From NCBI RefSeq assembly GCF_029784165.1, contig NC_073695.1, forward strand, positions 163,292,022 to 163,356,021: a DNA stretch of 64,000 nucleotides, in the 5' to 3' direction. Below are positions 39,008-50,767 of the stretch, in pieces. Below the pieces are notes generated by a model that saw nothing but the letters and a program-made list of their open reading frames with translations, was not told where the DNA came from and made no database searches. Within the stretch, counting starts at the first letter, position 1, and every line of letters starts with the position of its first letter. This DNA comes from Wyeomyia smithii (lineage: Eukaryota > Arthropoda > Insecta > Diptera > Culicidae). A program made the translations under genes and the position numbers.

Positions 39008-39540
39008 ATAAAACAGTTAATCCTAAACAACGTCATGGATAAAAAACAACGTGAATCTAAAAAAACACGGTTCGTGTTTCGAGTGTGAAATCACGCCTAA
39101 TCAAGTTTAGTTTTATTATTGTCTTCAATGCAAAGCCTTGGTGCTACATTCCGTACCAGAACTCGACCTTCTGTTTATTATACACAGACTTCGCAGCCAA
39201 CTGTTAAGTGTACAGGACAATTGCGGGGCTAGCGCTACGATCCTACTGACACTAACAGTCTCTCCCGAGCCGAGACTCGAACCTACGACGACTGGCTTGT
39301 TAGGCCAGCATCGTACCTCGAGACCAGCTGGGAGATTTATTTATTGTCTTCATAAACACTATAATGCCATACTTGGGGTATTAGCGTTCTTCTCTCGCTA
39401 TCTCGTTATCTTAATTTGCCTCATTGAATGAAATCCACCACTGCCCAGTTTCAAAAATGGTGATGGTCGAATAGAAAAATGGTAAAACGCAACAAAAAAA
39501 TGTGTTCGGCGTGATGGGGTAAAATATGCATGTTTTGTTT
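39008..39540. repeat. Interspersed repeat, copy 2
   Basis: Same order and orientation as 13557-13680 plus 14222-14350. Here it is interrupted by a SINE at 39128-39340, and the copy at 13.6 kb keeps the site unoccupied (gtttattattgtcttcatga). Confidence 0.7.
39128..39340 (-). mobile_element. tRNA-headed SINE (Feilai-like), copy 3, with 12-bp target duplication
   Basis: Flanked by ttattgtcttca at 39116-39127 and 39341-39352. On the minus strand the head reads ctcccagctggtctcgagg (A box region) and ggttcgagtctcgg (B box). The anticodon-arm-like part ctggcctaacaagccag folds as a 5-bp stem with a 7-base loop. This is the best preserved of the three copies. It is a SINE rather than a functional tRNA gene because the tRNA ends and acceptor stem are not closed and the body continues. 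Confidence 0.88.
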
Positions 39541-39733
39541 TTTTTTAATAGTTACAAACCCCAGCGAAGAAAAATTTAAATAAGGGTCGGTTTTGAAAAT
39601 TAAAAGACATCGTTTGGGCGAATAAAAATTTTTGATGGGAAACCTCTATTTCACCCGTCTAATACTTTTGAATAAAGAATCATCTAATAATGTTTCGACG
39701 ATTCCGTTCATTGTAACGAAGTTTGACGAGTAG
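39541..39733. other. No gene seen
   Basis: AT-rich sequence between the repeat and the next SINE. Confidence 0.35.
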
Positions 39734-39745
39734 ATCAACTCTATT

Positions 39746-40090
39746 TTTTTTCTCGCTTGTTTTCCGTCGTTCTAGCTCCGCCACTGTTGTGGCCAATCAC
39801 CGACGCCCAGGGAGGCGACTCCACACCCAGGACCCTAACTCACGACCCGTTTATTAACGGACCGGCGCCAACGGCTTTACTTCCTCATGCGATGGAAGGC
39901 GTGATCCCAGAGATTTTTCGCCTCAGAAAATCTCCCGGTGTCGGCTAGGATTGAATCTAGACCAGTTGGGTTGGTTGTGAGTGGATCACGCCACCTCACA
40001 ACCATCGACACCTATGCCGGCGGTGGGATTCGAACCCAGGCGTCGAGCGTGGTTGGCGGAGACGTTACCAACCACACAAGGCCCCCGCTC
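39746..40090 (-). mobile_element. Second tRNA-headed SINE family, 345 bp, with 12-bp target duplication
   Basis: Flanked by atcaactctatt at 39734-39745 and 40091-40102. On the minus strand it begins with a tRNA-like head (ccttgtgtggttggtaacg for the A box region and gggttcgaatcccaccgcc for the B box region), then a body and a short poly(A) tail (T run at about 39746-39751). Complete head, tail and duplication indicate an intact and relatively recent insertion. A plus-strand frame inside it is spurious. Confidence 0.9.
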
Positions 40091-40102
40091 ATCAACTCTA
40101 TT

Positions 40103-40830
40103 CATAACCTGTAAAAATCCAACGATGCCATGTAACAGCAGCTGTTAGTTTGTTATGAGAAACAAACCAACCCGGTGGCATCGACCTTGTTTCCTGAAGC
40201 TGCCGTGAATGACAGTGGCGCTAGTCTCATCTATGTTTTTCAAGGTTTGTTCACACAGCAGTGTAAGCATGACGAACGAAGCATAATGTATGTTGTACAG
40301 AATTATGCACTCGAATCAATTTATTCATTTAAATAAAAGCTTAGCTTAACTTTGTTAATGTTTAAAGGTAGCGTTGATATACTATCTCATTTACACATAC
40401 GTTCAAATGTTAATCCCTAAATCATCGCACGATGTCAGCCGCCTGCAAGAAACACCGCCGTTCGAAATCGGCAAGAATAAACGTTGTGTACATTCTATAA
40501 TAATGCAACGCATTCATTTTTTGTTTCATCAAGCGACGTTATGTGCAAGAAATACATCACCCGAAAACAACACATAAACACACTGCAGCTGAACACCGAC
40601 ACTGTATGCACGTATGAACACTGCTTTTTCCCGTGTTTCGATGAATTAGCTTTCAAATTGCATGTGAAATTGATCCAGTGATCCAGCTAATGCTGGCTTC
40701 ACTTATGTTATGTTCATCTTATTTTTAAAGGATGTCCCGCATAACACAGTGCAACAAAAATTGACTTTTTCTCTGTCTTGGTTTCTATATATATTTTTTT
40801 TTTGCGTATTTTGATGCAAAATCAAATATC
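40103..40830. other. No gene seen; contains one end of a duplicated repeat
   Basis: The motif tatcatttacacata-like near 40378-40400 recurs near 42587-42612 (ctatctcgtttacacatatg), ahead of each unit of the tandem duplication below. No coding sequence recognised. Confidence 0.4.
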
Positions 40831-41085
40831 CCCGAGTTTGAACACATATCAACTTAAGGGGCAACAGCAGCGCCATTTTGAATTTTTGAGAAATCGAAAA
40901 TTTTTGAGGTTTCATAGACGCCATTTTGTTTTGAGACCTCATAGAATTTTGATATTTGATCTTATATTTTGATATTTGATCTTATAACAAAATGGTGTCG
41001 AGAAAACATCGAAAATTTCCGATTTCTGAAAAATTCAAAATGGCGCCATTATTGCCCCTTAAATTGAAATATGTTCAAACTCGGG
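40831..41085. mobile_element. Foldback MITE, 255 bp
   Basis: Inverted ends cccgagtttgaacacatat (40831) and atatgttcaaactcggg (to 41085), continued inward by aaggggcaa, cgccattttgaatttttgag and their complements. The centre contains two copies of ttttgatatttgatcttata at 40947-40986. Target duplication not resolved. Confidence 0.75.
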
Positions 41086-41097
41086 CACTATTTGTCC

Positions 41098-42470
41098 AAC
41101 ACACCTTCAACGGTTGAAGCTCCATTGAAAAACGAAGAGATATCTTTCATCTGTAGTCGCAGGTTTTTGTAACTATAATGAAAGGTAATCAAATTGGTCA
41201 CAAATCTTTCGGCTTTAGTATTTATACAATTCTTTTTTCTATCCAGTATCTCCGAGCAGAACGATGTTGAAGTCGATATCGCACGACGACGAATGTAAAA
41301 CAGCGCCCCTCGCAGCTTGGAAGAAAACAAATATGACCACTCACAAAGAGAAATGTGCCAGATGGCTGGCAAATGATGATATCTGCAGGTGAAAAACAAA
41401 AACATCATGTTTTTGCAAAAAATAAAGAAATCGCCACTAGCAATCTTTATAATATTCAAAACAGTATCACGACTATTCCACGAATCAGAATATAATAATG
41501 GTAATGAATGGTAATGAAATGGTACCTGAACAACTGGAAACTATGCTTTCACCAATTCTAATATAATATTCGTAAACTAAAAAATATTATAAACTTAATA
41601 TTCTTGACATGGTAATTCAACAATAGCAGTACTGATACTGATATGTTACGTAAACTATTAGGAACTATTTAAATACCATTGTTCTTATCGACCGGATGCG
41701 TATCGTGTTTCAGCAAAATAACATATTTATACTATTTGAAGAATAGGTTTACTACAAAATTTTGGATTATTAGTTTACTATATCGTGTATAATATCGAAG
41801 AAAATATGTTCAGGAAAATCGATGTTTTTGAATGGTAACCATAGACCTCTCCAATTGTGCATGTATTGGTGCACTTTACACCGTGTAAGTCGGATTGAAA
41901 ATGAGGCCAACAATGTGCTGTCAAAATGCCTGCATTGATTGCGGAATTTTCATTTTCTTTCACTGACTTGAAACTTAATTTATTCCTACGCGGATCGTGT
42001 GATATGTTTACGGATAGTATCCTACAAAATGAGAATTTGATTTCCAGTACCGAGCAACTCAAAAAAAGACTATTCATGTCGAGCTCGTAAACAAATACCC
42101 AGCCGTAAAAATACTCACCTCCATTGACGAGTAATGGAAGATACACAGTTTACGGCTGGGTATTCGTATACGAGCTCGATGTGAAGACCCCTACTATATT
42201 TTTGGATTTGCTTAACCTCGGTAGAGTTAAGCAAGTGCCATTTATGAGGCAAACAATCCGAGTTTAGTGTGCGTGACTGAGCTGTCAGAAAGCTCTATAC
42301 CTAACGCCTAGTTCACCAAATGGTTATTTCTCAGTTTACTATAAACTAGATTGGAAAAACTGGGGCTGATTTGGTATGTAAATGGTTATGTGAATTTTTT
42401 ATAAATGGTTAAGATACTATACGGGAAACAATTCGTGTATGGTATTTGTTTATGCGGGGTGTAGAAACCG
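41098..42470. repeat. Duplicated repeat unit, first copy
   Basis: Blocks at 41100-41465, 41700-41840 and 42296-42470 recur in the same order at 42815-43200, 43275-43400 and 43403-43565. Shared phrases are accttcaacggttgaagctc, catatttatactatttgaag and cctagttcaccaaatggtta. Short frames show no conserved coding change pattern, and no domain was recognised. Confidence 0.65.
42076..42181. repeat. Hairpin with 42-base-class arms
   Basis: catgtcgagctcgtaaacaa and tacccagccgtaaa on the left side pair with tttacggctgggta and tacgagctcgatgtg on the right. It lies in the part of the first unit (41840-42296) that is absent from the second unit. Confidence 0.55.
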
Positions 42471-42814
42471 AGCCTTTGGCATCCCTATACCGAGTAACAG
42501 TGAATGACAATGAACTCATGTCCTGGGCTCAAATTAATTTGTGCCCGCTGTCAGCAGTAAGATAAAGATGTATGAAAAGAAGTGGTGATATGCTATCTCG
42601 TTTACACATATGTTGAGATGTTAGCCCTTCCCGCATAATCAAAAACCATTGCTGAAGCGGTAAGGACTTTAACTGTACCTAATGAAGTATGGTAACTGTT
42701 CGTGATAATATCTTTTATCAGTTATTACTGTACTAAATTGAATGACTTAAACTATTGAGCTACAATATTATATTCAGTATCCCCAAATAGAATAGTGAGC
42801 ACTCTTTGTTCACC
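42471..42814. other. Sequence between the two duplicated units; no gene seen
   Basis: The segment near 42587-42640 resembles 40370-40430, so the duplicated unit may start there rather than at 41098. Confidence 0.35.
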
Positions 42815-43570
42815 ACACCTTCAACGGTTGAAGCTCCATCGAAAAACGAAGAGATATCTTCCAGCAAACGCTGTAGTCGCAGGTTTTTGTCAAACTATAA
42901 TGGAAGGTAATCAAATTGGTCACAAATCTTTCGGCTTTAGTATTTATACAATAATTTTTTCTATCAGTATCTCCGAGCAGAACGAAGTTGAGGTCGACAT
43001 TGCACGACGAATGCGAAACAGCGCCCCTCGCAGCCTGGAAGAATACAAATATGACCACTCACAAAGAGAAATGTGCTACATGGCTGGCAAGTGATGATAT
43101 CTGCAGGTGAAAAACAAAACCATCATGTTTTTGCAAAAAATAAAGAAATCGCCACTAACAATCTTTATAATATTCAAAACAGTATCACGACTATTCCACG
43201 AACGATTATCAGAATATAAATCAATTTTAATATACTATTCATGAAATAATACCTGAACAACTGGAAACTACTGCAAATAACATATTTATACTATTTGAAG
43301 ACTAGTTTTAGTACAAAATTTTGGATTATTAGTTTACCATATCGTGTATAATATCGAAAAAAAATTTGTTCGGGAAAATCGCTGTTTTTGAATGGTAACC
43401 ATACCTAACGCCTAGTTCACCAAATGGTTATTTCTCAGTTTACTATGAACTAGATGGTCAAAACTGAAGCTGATATGGTATGTAAATGGTTATGTGACTC
43501 TTTTATAAATGGTTTAGATACTATACGGGAAACAATTCGTGTATGGTATTTGTTTATGCGGGTTGAAGCA
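42815..43570. repeat. Duplicated repeat unit, second copy
   Basis: Shorter than the first copy: the segments corresponding to about 41465-41690 and 41840-42296 are missing. Ends with gtatttgtttatgcgg, as the first copy does near 42443-42458. Confidence 0.65.
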
Positions 43571-43639
43571 TGACGTGATGCCAAAGGGGTGGTAAAAACG
43601 CTATGTGGCGCCCGCGTCATTGGTGAAACCTCATTGGTG

Positions 43640-43876
43640 AAACCTCATTGAATCCACAAATGGCCGACTTCGAGTCACCACTTCGAATTTTCGAATGCAG
43701 AAGACTCGGAAATAGTTAATGCGTTCCCTGTGAATATGCTATTTTATGTTTGCTGTGGTGAAGCAAACATAAAATAGAATTTTCATAGGGCACGCTATGA
43801 GTATTTCCGAGTCTTGTGCTTTTGAAAATTCGAAGTAATGACTCAAAGTCGGCCATTTTTGGATTCAATGAGGTTT
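43640..43876. mobile_element. 237-bp foldback MITE, copy 3
   Basis: Same family as 18271-18507 and 34563-34799, with more substitutions. Just before it the phrase ttggtgaaacctca occurs twice (43620-43646), so either the end or the target is locally duplicated. Its presence outside the inverted duplication shows that the family is mobile or widely dispersed. Confidence 0.78.
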
Positions 43877-44794
43877 CACCTTCAAAACCAAGCACTGATA
43901 TCGATACGGCAATATCTATGCAGTGCAACTGGGGCACCACAAGACAGATGTCGTTACACGATTTTCAAATTTCTCTATGTAAACATGAATGTCTGATCTC
44001 TATGGTTCTGTTTTCAATTTTATCCCGTTAGGTGTTAGAATAACAGAAGTCATAACACAATAGATTTTACTAATATCAAACCCATTTCAAACTTTGTTAC
44101 TAACGTATCAGCTTTCTAACAAAATAAGACAACATGTAGAACAGTATAATAACAACCTTTGTTAAAAACAACAGGTTTTGATAGAGACAAAAAATTTGTT
44201 AGTCTTGTTGCAGAACAATTTTCCTCAAGATGATTATGACTAAATCAGCTTCTATTCTGTCTTCTGTTAAAAGAATTTTGTATTTTTTCAGTTATGCTTT
44301 CTGATCAGGTATGTTGGTCTTATTTTGCAGATGAGTCTGAAATCCACTTTCACAGAGGTATATAGAAAGAAATTCCAATCAGCTACAAAATTTATCAAGG
44401 CCTTCGAGACCCCCCTCTCCTAGCTTCGCGGTCTCCTTACTGAGCGCAGACTTTCAGTTGAAAGCTACCGAACTAAATTAAAAAACGCGCTTGTGAGTTC
44501 ACATTGCTTTCATATAATATGTTCTCGTCCTTGTCACTCTCATGAACTTTAGTTTCTCCACTCATAGTGCCATAGTGCCGATAGATGCTCTCAGAAACAT
44601 TTTATCTTAAATGTATTATTTCGAATTTTTATTGCTCCAACATAATCTGTTTCTCTTTTTAAATTAACCGCCCTATATATTTTCTACAAAACTATTAGCT
44701 ATTTATGAAAAATTACATTCGTCATAAAGATAGATAGACAGATGGATAGATAAAAAGATACAATACGCAACTATACCACTACAGTTCCTAAAAG
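43877..44794. other. No gene seen
   Basis: AT-rich sequence with a short gata-type run (atagatagacagatggatag, near 44728-44748). No coding similarity recognised. Confidence 0.4.
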
Positions 44795-44913
44795 CTTTTT
44801 GCCTTTCTCCTAGAAAGGTATAGCAATCACTGAAAAAACTAAAGGTATAAAAGTGCTCAAAAGGGCCGAATGTCGTATATCACTCGACTCAGTTCGACGA
44901 GCTGAGCATTTTC

Positions 44914-44982
<69 letters not shown>

Positions 44983-45657
44983 CGCTCTCCCAATCTCACT
45001 CGATTTTCTCAGAGATGGCTGAACCGATTTCAATGAAATTAATTGCAAACGAAAGTTCTAGTTGCCCCATGAGACCCTATTGAATTTTATTGTGATCGGA
45101 TTTTTAGTTTAGAGGTTATGTATCAAAATGTAAAAATCACGAAACATCAATATCTCAGAAACTCCGCAACCAATTTGAACAAAATTAATTTCAAATGAAC
45201 GGCCTACCTAAAAAACCCTTAACTTCTGAATTTTATGAAGATTGAATTTGTTTTCCAGAAGTAATAGAAAGAAACGTGTTCTGGAGCTTATTTAATCTCA
45301 CTCGTGTTTCTCAGAGATGGCTGGACCGATTTTCATAAAATCAGTGTCATATGGAAGGTCTTGTTGCCCCATAAGACCCTATTGATTTTTTTTGCAATCG
45401 GATTATTACTTTGCCTGTTATGTTTAAAAATGTGAAATCCATTGTTCAAATCGGTTATGTAGTTTCTGAGATATTGATGTTTCGTGATTTTTACATTTTG
45501 ATATATAACCTTTAAACTAGAAATCAGATTACAGTAAAATTCATTAGGGTCTCAGCTCGTTGAACGGAGTCGAGTGATTTACGACATTCGGCCCTTTTGA
45601 GCACTTTTATACCTTTAGTTTTTGCAGTGATTACTATACCTTTCTAGGAGAAAGGCA
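44795..45657. mobile_element. Repeat element with ctttctcctagaaagg hairpin ends, copy 1
   Basis: The left end (gcctttctcctagaaaggta, 44801-44820, then tagcaatcactgaaaa and gggccgaatgtcg) is mirrored at the right end (45540-45657). The interior has subrepeats built on ctcagagatggctg and gttgccccatgagaccctat phrases followed by a related stretch about 290 bases later. A (GT)n run occupies 44919-44979. No ORF longer than the repeat-derived ones, so it is nonautonomous. Confidence 0.65.
44917..44980. repeat. (GT)n microsatellite
   Basis: About 31 uninterrupted GT units inside the element at 44795-45657. Homologous copies have shorter versions at about 46685-46703 (complement) and 50887-50920, so the run is an intrinsic and length-variable part of the family. 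Confidence 0.95.
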
Positions 45658-46820
45658 ATAGGAGAAAAGCAAAAAGTGAAATGATAAAAATGAGTTTTTA
45701 TTTCAGCTTCAATCCCGAGCAAGGCCGCAAACATTGAAATAGTACAATATCAAATTTAAATGATGTTGAGGCCACATATTTTGATCGTAGCTATAGTTTT
45801 AAACAGTCTCCGGGTTACTTTTCTTTCTATAACTTTCACACCACATGTTTAAACATTATGGAATTCATTGTTTAAGGGTATAAAAGTACATTAATTTGAA
45901 TTCAACTATGTTCATAGCTTCTGAGATATAAGAGCGATTTTAACATTCTGACGCAGCGCCAAAACTAAAAGTTTGATTACAATGAAATTCAATAGCAACC
46001 TAAGCGGCAAATAGACCCTTCATTTGACACCAAGATAGAAAGAATCGGTCAGACCATTTCTGAGAAAAGTGAGTGTGAAAAAAAGGTGCACATACACACG
46101 TACATACCTACACACCACACCATACATGCAAAAAATGCTCGATTTGTCGAACTGAGTCGAGTAGTGTATGACATTCGGCCATTTGGATCACTTTTCTACC
46201 TTTTAATTAGCCAGTGATCGTTAGGAAAAAGTCAATATGTTTACTTTCATTATGTGATTTCACATTTTTATGAACAACGGACAAAGTTACAATCCGATTA
46301 CAATGAAATTCAATAGCCACCTATGGGGTAACTAGACCTTTCATTTGACACTAATTTTGTGAAAATCGGTCCAGCCATCTCTGAGAAAAATGAGTGAGTT
46401 TAAACAACCTCAGGATAACTTTTCTTTACATAACTTTTGAACCATATGTTCAATCATAACGAAATTTAAAAGTTGAGGGTTTTGATGTTTTATTGAAATC
46501 GGTTATGTGGTTTCTGAGATATTGATGTTTGGTGATTTTTATATTTTGATACATAACCTCTAAACTAAAAATCCGATTACAATAAAATTCAATAGCAACT
46601 AGACCTTTCATTTGCAAATAATTTTATGAAAATCGGTCCAGCCATCTCTGAGAAAAGTGAGTGAGAAAAAAAAGTTGCACATACACACACACACACACAC
46701 ATACAGAAAATGCTCAGTTCGTCGAAAGGGGTCGAGTGGTATATGACATTTGGCCTTCGGGACTACTTTTATACCTTTGGTTTTTCCAGTGATTGCTATA
46801 CCTTTCTAGGAGAAAGGCAA
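45658..46820. mobile_element. Two partial copies of the same hairpin-ended repeat
   Basis: Right-end-like sequence occurs at about 46138-46235 and again, better preserved, at 46700-46820 (ending tttctaggagaaaggc). Subrepeats with agccatctctgagaaaa occur near 46370 and 46640. Left ends are missing, so these are truncated or recombined copies in tandem with copy 1. Confidence 0.6.
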
Positions 46821-47557
46821 AAAGTTTTGTACTGACAAGGGGCTGTCTATAAACCACGTAAACTGAGGCAAATGTCTTGTGTTTTCGAATAAACGTAAAT
46901 AACTCGTTAGTGGAACGAGACAAAAGATTACTGTTTTCAGCAAAGATGCACATAATAGTAAAACGCTTTCTATGGCTTTGAGAGTTAGTTCACGATTTGT
47001 CCGCAGAGATGGCGCAATCTAACTTTTGATAGGATCATCCAAGAGATATGGTTTCTTCAGCAAAGTTGTAAATCTGATCAATTCAAACAAAACTACTGAA
47101 GACGAAACGATTTAGCAAATCTCGATTGTAGAGCCACCAAATGTTGATTCAGTTTCCTATGGTCTTGTTTGTAAAAAACTGTTTTAAAACGGTGCTTGAT
47201 CAATTCAATGCAATCATTTATAACATTTTCTGTTCTAGGTTGTATGAACAAACTCACTAAATCGATATTATTAACTTCCTCTTATGACCTCGTATGATCC
47301 TTGCTATGACATACGTTGATAGGTCTCCGTAAAACTCCAAAAAATTACGTGAAAAATTAAAAATTTTAAATTATCTTTATCTACAAAAACGCAAATTTTT
47401 CTCAAACTTTTAACATATGTTTTCAACAACGTATATTCTAATAAACCAATTATTCTAATAATTTCACGTTTTTTTAGTGTGTTTTGAACCAAATTGCTAT
47501 AATATACAAAAAACTTTGTTGATAAATCACCCAAAAATTCAAAAAATGCAAAAATAT
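46821..47557. other. No gene seen
   Basis: AT-rich. The phrase acaaaaacgcaaatttt near 47382 recurs as accaaaacgcaaatttccg at 49498, so this region carries diverged local repeats. The second occurrence was separated from the first by the insertion at 47581. Confidence 0.4.
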
Positions 47558-47580
47558 GGAAAATTTGTAATCATCTTTCT

Positions 47581-49473
47581 AGCATAGCATAGCATAGCAT
47601 AGCATATTTGATCGCCCGTGTGTTGCCCGCGATTGACCAGAATCAGCTGAAATTGCACAAAGAACCGTCAAAATGGTGCCTAGGAGTAGCAAGCCATTTT
47701 CAGTGTACAATTCCTGGTGATTTTTCTTTTCACTGGTCAATAACGTAGCTGGCCACGCCCAATGCAGATCAATAGAGGAAGGGATATCGGGAGTGTTAGT
47801 TTAATACTTGTTGCTACTAGAGACCGAGGAATCCTCTGCATCATCCACAAGTATCAAAGGAAGGAATTAGTGTTAGTGGAAAGGAATTGATCTGGATCCA
47901 TCGAGGTTGATGGTGCGATCTTTTCTACACAAATTCGCGCCCGATATGGATATTTCTCGGTCTCTGCGTAACCGGCCATCAGAAGACGATATAAATAGAA
48001 CCGCATCACGATCGCTGTATCGGCATATAGGAGAATCGAAGTTTCTAGGTATCATCGGCAACCAATCGTCAACAGTCTGTATCACACCAAACTTCGCGTT
48101 TCATCCCGTGAACTATTAAAATTTACCTCGAAACGAATGAATTTCGTAAAACGCACCGCACGCCGAACGCAAACTACTGGTACCAGCTCAAAGAACCGTT
48201 AGAGCGAGTAAAAAAACCCACAAGGCACACCAGAGCATTAAACGATGTAATGGTCATTGAGCTCCGAAACCGCTGTATTAAGATAGTTACACTGAGCGCT
48301 GTCAAAATAACGTGCGCGAAACTGAGCTGACTTCCCCGAAGTGAACAATAGCTTGCCCACTGCACTCCGGAAACCCCTAGATAAACAAAACTCACCCGGG
48401 CCGATGATGCGTTTCACCGGGGCATTATGGACGACCGCTCCATTTTCTCCTACCGACGCATACGCGACACGACGTTTCGCACAAAAGACACCTACTGAAT
48501 ATAAAAACTGACAAAGTTACATGCATTCATAGCCCAAAAACTTAAAAAAATGCAAATAAGCATATTAAACAAAACAGAGTTCCAAGTTTATTATTAAAAT
48601 GCCAAAATAATTGCAATCAAAGTTCAGTTGTCGTGAACTATTTTCACGCCCAAAACGATTTCAACATAATTAAATAAAAGTTACTTATGTATATCAACAT
48701 TTGTCCAAAAGCTAGGAAAATCATAAAACAAGAACATAGAACTGAATAAAATGTCACCGCCCTGCCAGGACTCACAATTGTAGACGATGCATCAATCGCA
48801 TGCCGCATTGTCATGCTCGAATGATAAATTTTGAAACTATATTGTAAAACTGCCAATTTTGACCTGTGAGAGTGCACCGTACAATCTGGTTTGTAAATAT
48901 AAAAAAAAACTCCACCCGCAACCGAAAAGCTACCACACTTTGTGCACCCAACAGATGACATATTTACACTTCTGGCAAAGTCCTAAACCCGCTAAAAACC
49001 ACTACACACAGAGCCTATGCATTCTTAAAATGTTTGATACAAAAACTTATACTCATCTGTTTTATTTTGGTTATGCCTGTGCCAGCGAAACAAACGCCGA
49101 CAAACACAGCGCAACACTAATCTCTTCGCTCTCTCGCCAGATATTATTGTTCTCTTCGCTCACACCGCCATGCATTCCATTTTCGCATGTTAATAACGAA
49201 CCGCTAGTTAGCGCGACGCACAAAGTAGGCACTCACACTCGCGCAACTTAGCTGGCCTTACAATTTTCAATTGCAATTCGAGGAAAAAATACTATTTTCA
49301 CGCAAAGAACACTGTGTTTTTCACAAAACCTTCACTTTTCTCACTTAGACAAAGCATCACAGATCACAACTTGACACTTTTTAACAAGTTTGGCCACTTA
49401 ATTCACTTATAAATTAATAACTTAAACAGATAGCTTTCGGGGCACGTATTATTAGTTAGCCGTGATGCCAGCC
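47581..49473 (-). mobile_element. 1.9-kb retroelement-like insertion, copy 1, with 23-bp target duplication
   Basis: A 23-base direct repeat (ggaaaattt...tctttct) flanks it at 47558-47580 and 49474-49496. On the minus strand it starts ggctggcatcacggctaac and ends in (atgct)n, here at 47581-47605. It is nearly identical to copy 2 at 55464-57370. In the stretches compared by eye I found one substitution (about 48353 against 56586). Long variable target duplications and a simple-repeat 3' tail indicate target-primed reverse transcription. No RT or endonuclease is encoded, so it must be moved in trans. The longest minus-strand frame after the 5' half (48644-48961, 105 residues) begins MSSVGCTKCGSF; it may be the remnant of a longer ORF, but this is not established. 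Confidence 0.88.
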
Positions 49474-49496
49474 GGAAAATTTGTAATCATCTTTCT

Positions 49497-50767
49497 CTAC
49501 CAAAACGCAAATTTCCGCAAACTTTTATTCTTGAAGGGCACAAGTAGGGCTCTCAGACACACTATCAGGTGCTGTGCTTACATTTTATGTTTTTGATGGT
49601 CAAAATTAGGAAAATTACGCAGATTATCAATGTGGCCTGCGATTGACTCTGTAGGGTTGAAATCCATTACCCATCCTGTTTTAGGAAACTAATTTAATAA
49701 GCTTTCAATCATAGGTGAACATATCATGATAGCTTTAGTAGGTTTTTATATATTCCAAAATATTCAGAAAAACTATTTTTCTCCGTTTCTGAAATAGGTA
49801 ACTTTGAAGGTATTTTTCAACATGAACCGTTTTTTGTATCAAGATTTCATTCAAAAATTATGAAAATATAGATAAAATACTACAAAATCATGTGCTCGAA
49901 ACATCCTGAATATGAAATTCGCATTCTGGTAATTTTGGCCACTCTTTTATATAGGGACCGTCTTATGTGAGATGGCAGAACCGATTTTTATAAAATCGGT
50001 GTCAAATGGAAGGTCTAGTTGCCCCAGAAGGTCCTATTGATTTGTTTTGCAATCGGACGATTACTATGCCTGCTATGTTTAAAAATGTGAAATCCAGCTA
50101 TGAAAAAGAACATATTCCGAAGACTACCTACACTCACTTTTCTCAGAGATGGCTGAACCGATTTCTTAAAAATTAGTGTCGAATGAAAAGTCCGGTTGTT
50201 TCATAGTATATTCTAAATGCTGGCTACAAAAATTTGTTATTTAGAGTGATAAATAAATCCAGCAAATATTATCAAGGTGTATTTTTTTCTGAAAATTGAA
50301 ATGTTCGTGTGAATCTATTTAAAAATGTAACAAGTTTGAATGAGAAAGGCTGGGTCTCACCGCTAGGTGGATTAATTTGGGTTTTTTCTTATTTGTTGCA
50401 AAGACAAGTAGTGGAAATAGAGCATTTTTGCATCAATAATATTTTTTAATGTTGTTGGGTAGATTCTGACAAAAATTCATGAGAGGAAGGCCGAGTCGGT
50501 TACGCCGTTTAAATACGACAAACCACCGAGCTATATTTTTGCATTGTTGTTTTATTTTTCATCGAAAAAGGTTGTTTCCTCATGACTGAAACTACCTTTC
50601 AATAACTACAAACATTACTTCTCTGTGTCATTTTTTCACATCGAAAAGACAAACAAACCACCTTATATCAAAGCAATTGTTAATAACGCTCCCCTATTTA
50701 TGCGGAACTTACGCAAGTTTTAAAATATACGTGATTTTAGTATATTACTAGACGCATTGCTATCGAT
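49497..50767. other. No gene; includes a fragment of the ctcagagatggctg repeat
   Basis: Sequence at about 49965-50230 matches the subrepeats of the 44.8-kb element (gaccgattttyataaaat, gttgccccagaagg and ggctgaaccgatttc). The rest is AT-rich without recognisable features. Confidence 0.5.

Noticed and set aside
39240..39330. Functional tRNA gene with a TAA-like anticodon
   Set aside because: The sequence has A and B box regions but continues into a SINE body with a target duplication; acceptor stem closure is not seen.
44853..45083. Frames with poly-Val/Cys or poly-Thr/His
   Set aside because: They translate the (GT)n run on the two strands inside a repeat element.
48859..49251. 130-residue frame identical to one at 55687-56079
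   Set aside because: It is antisense to the 5' leader of the 1.9-kb element, and the two copies are simply recent insertions.
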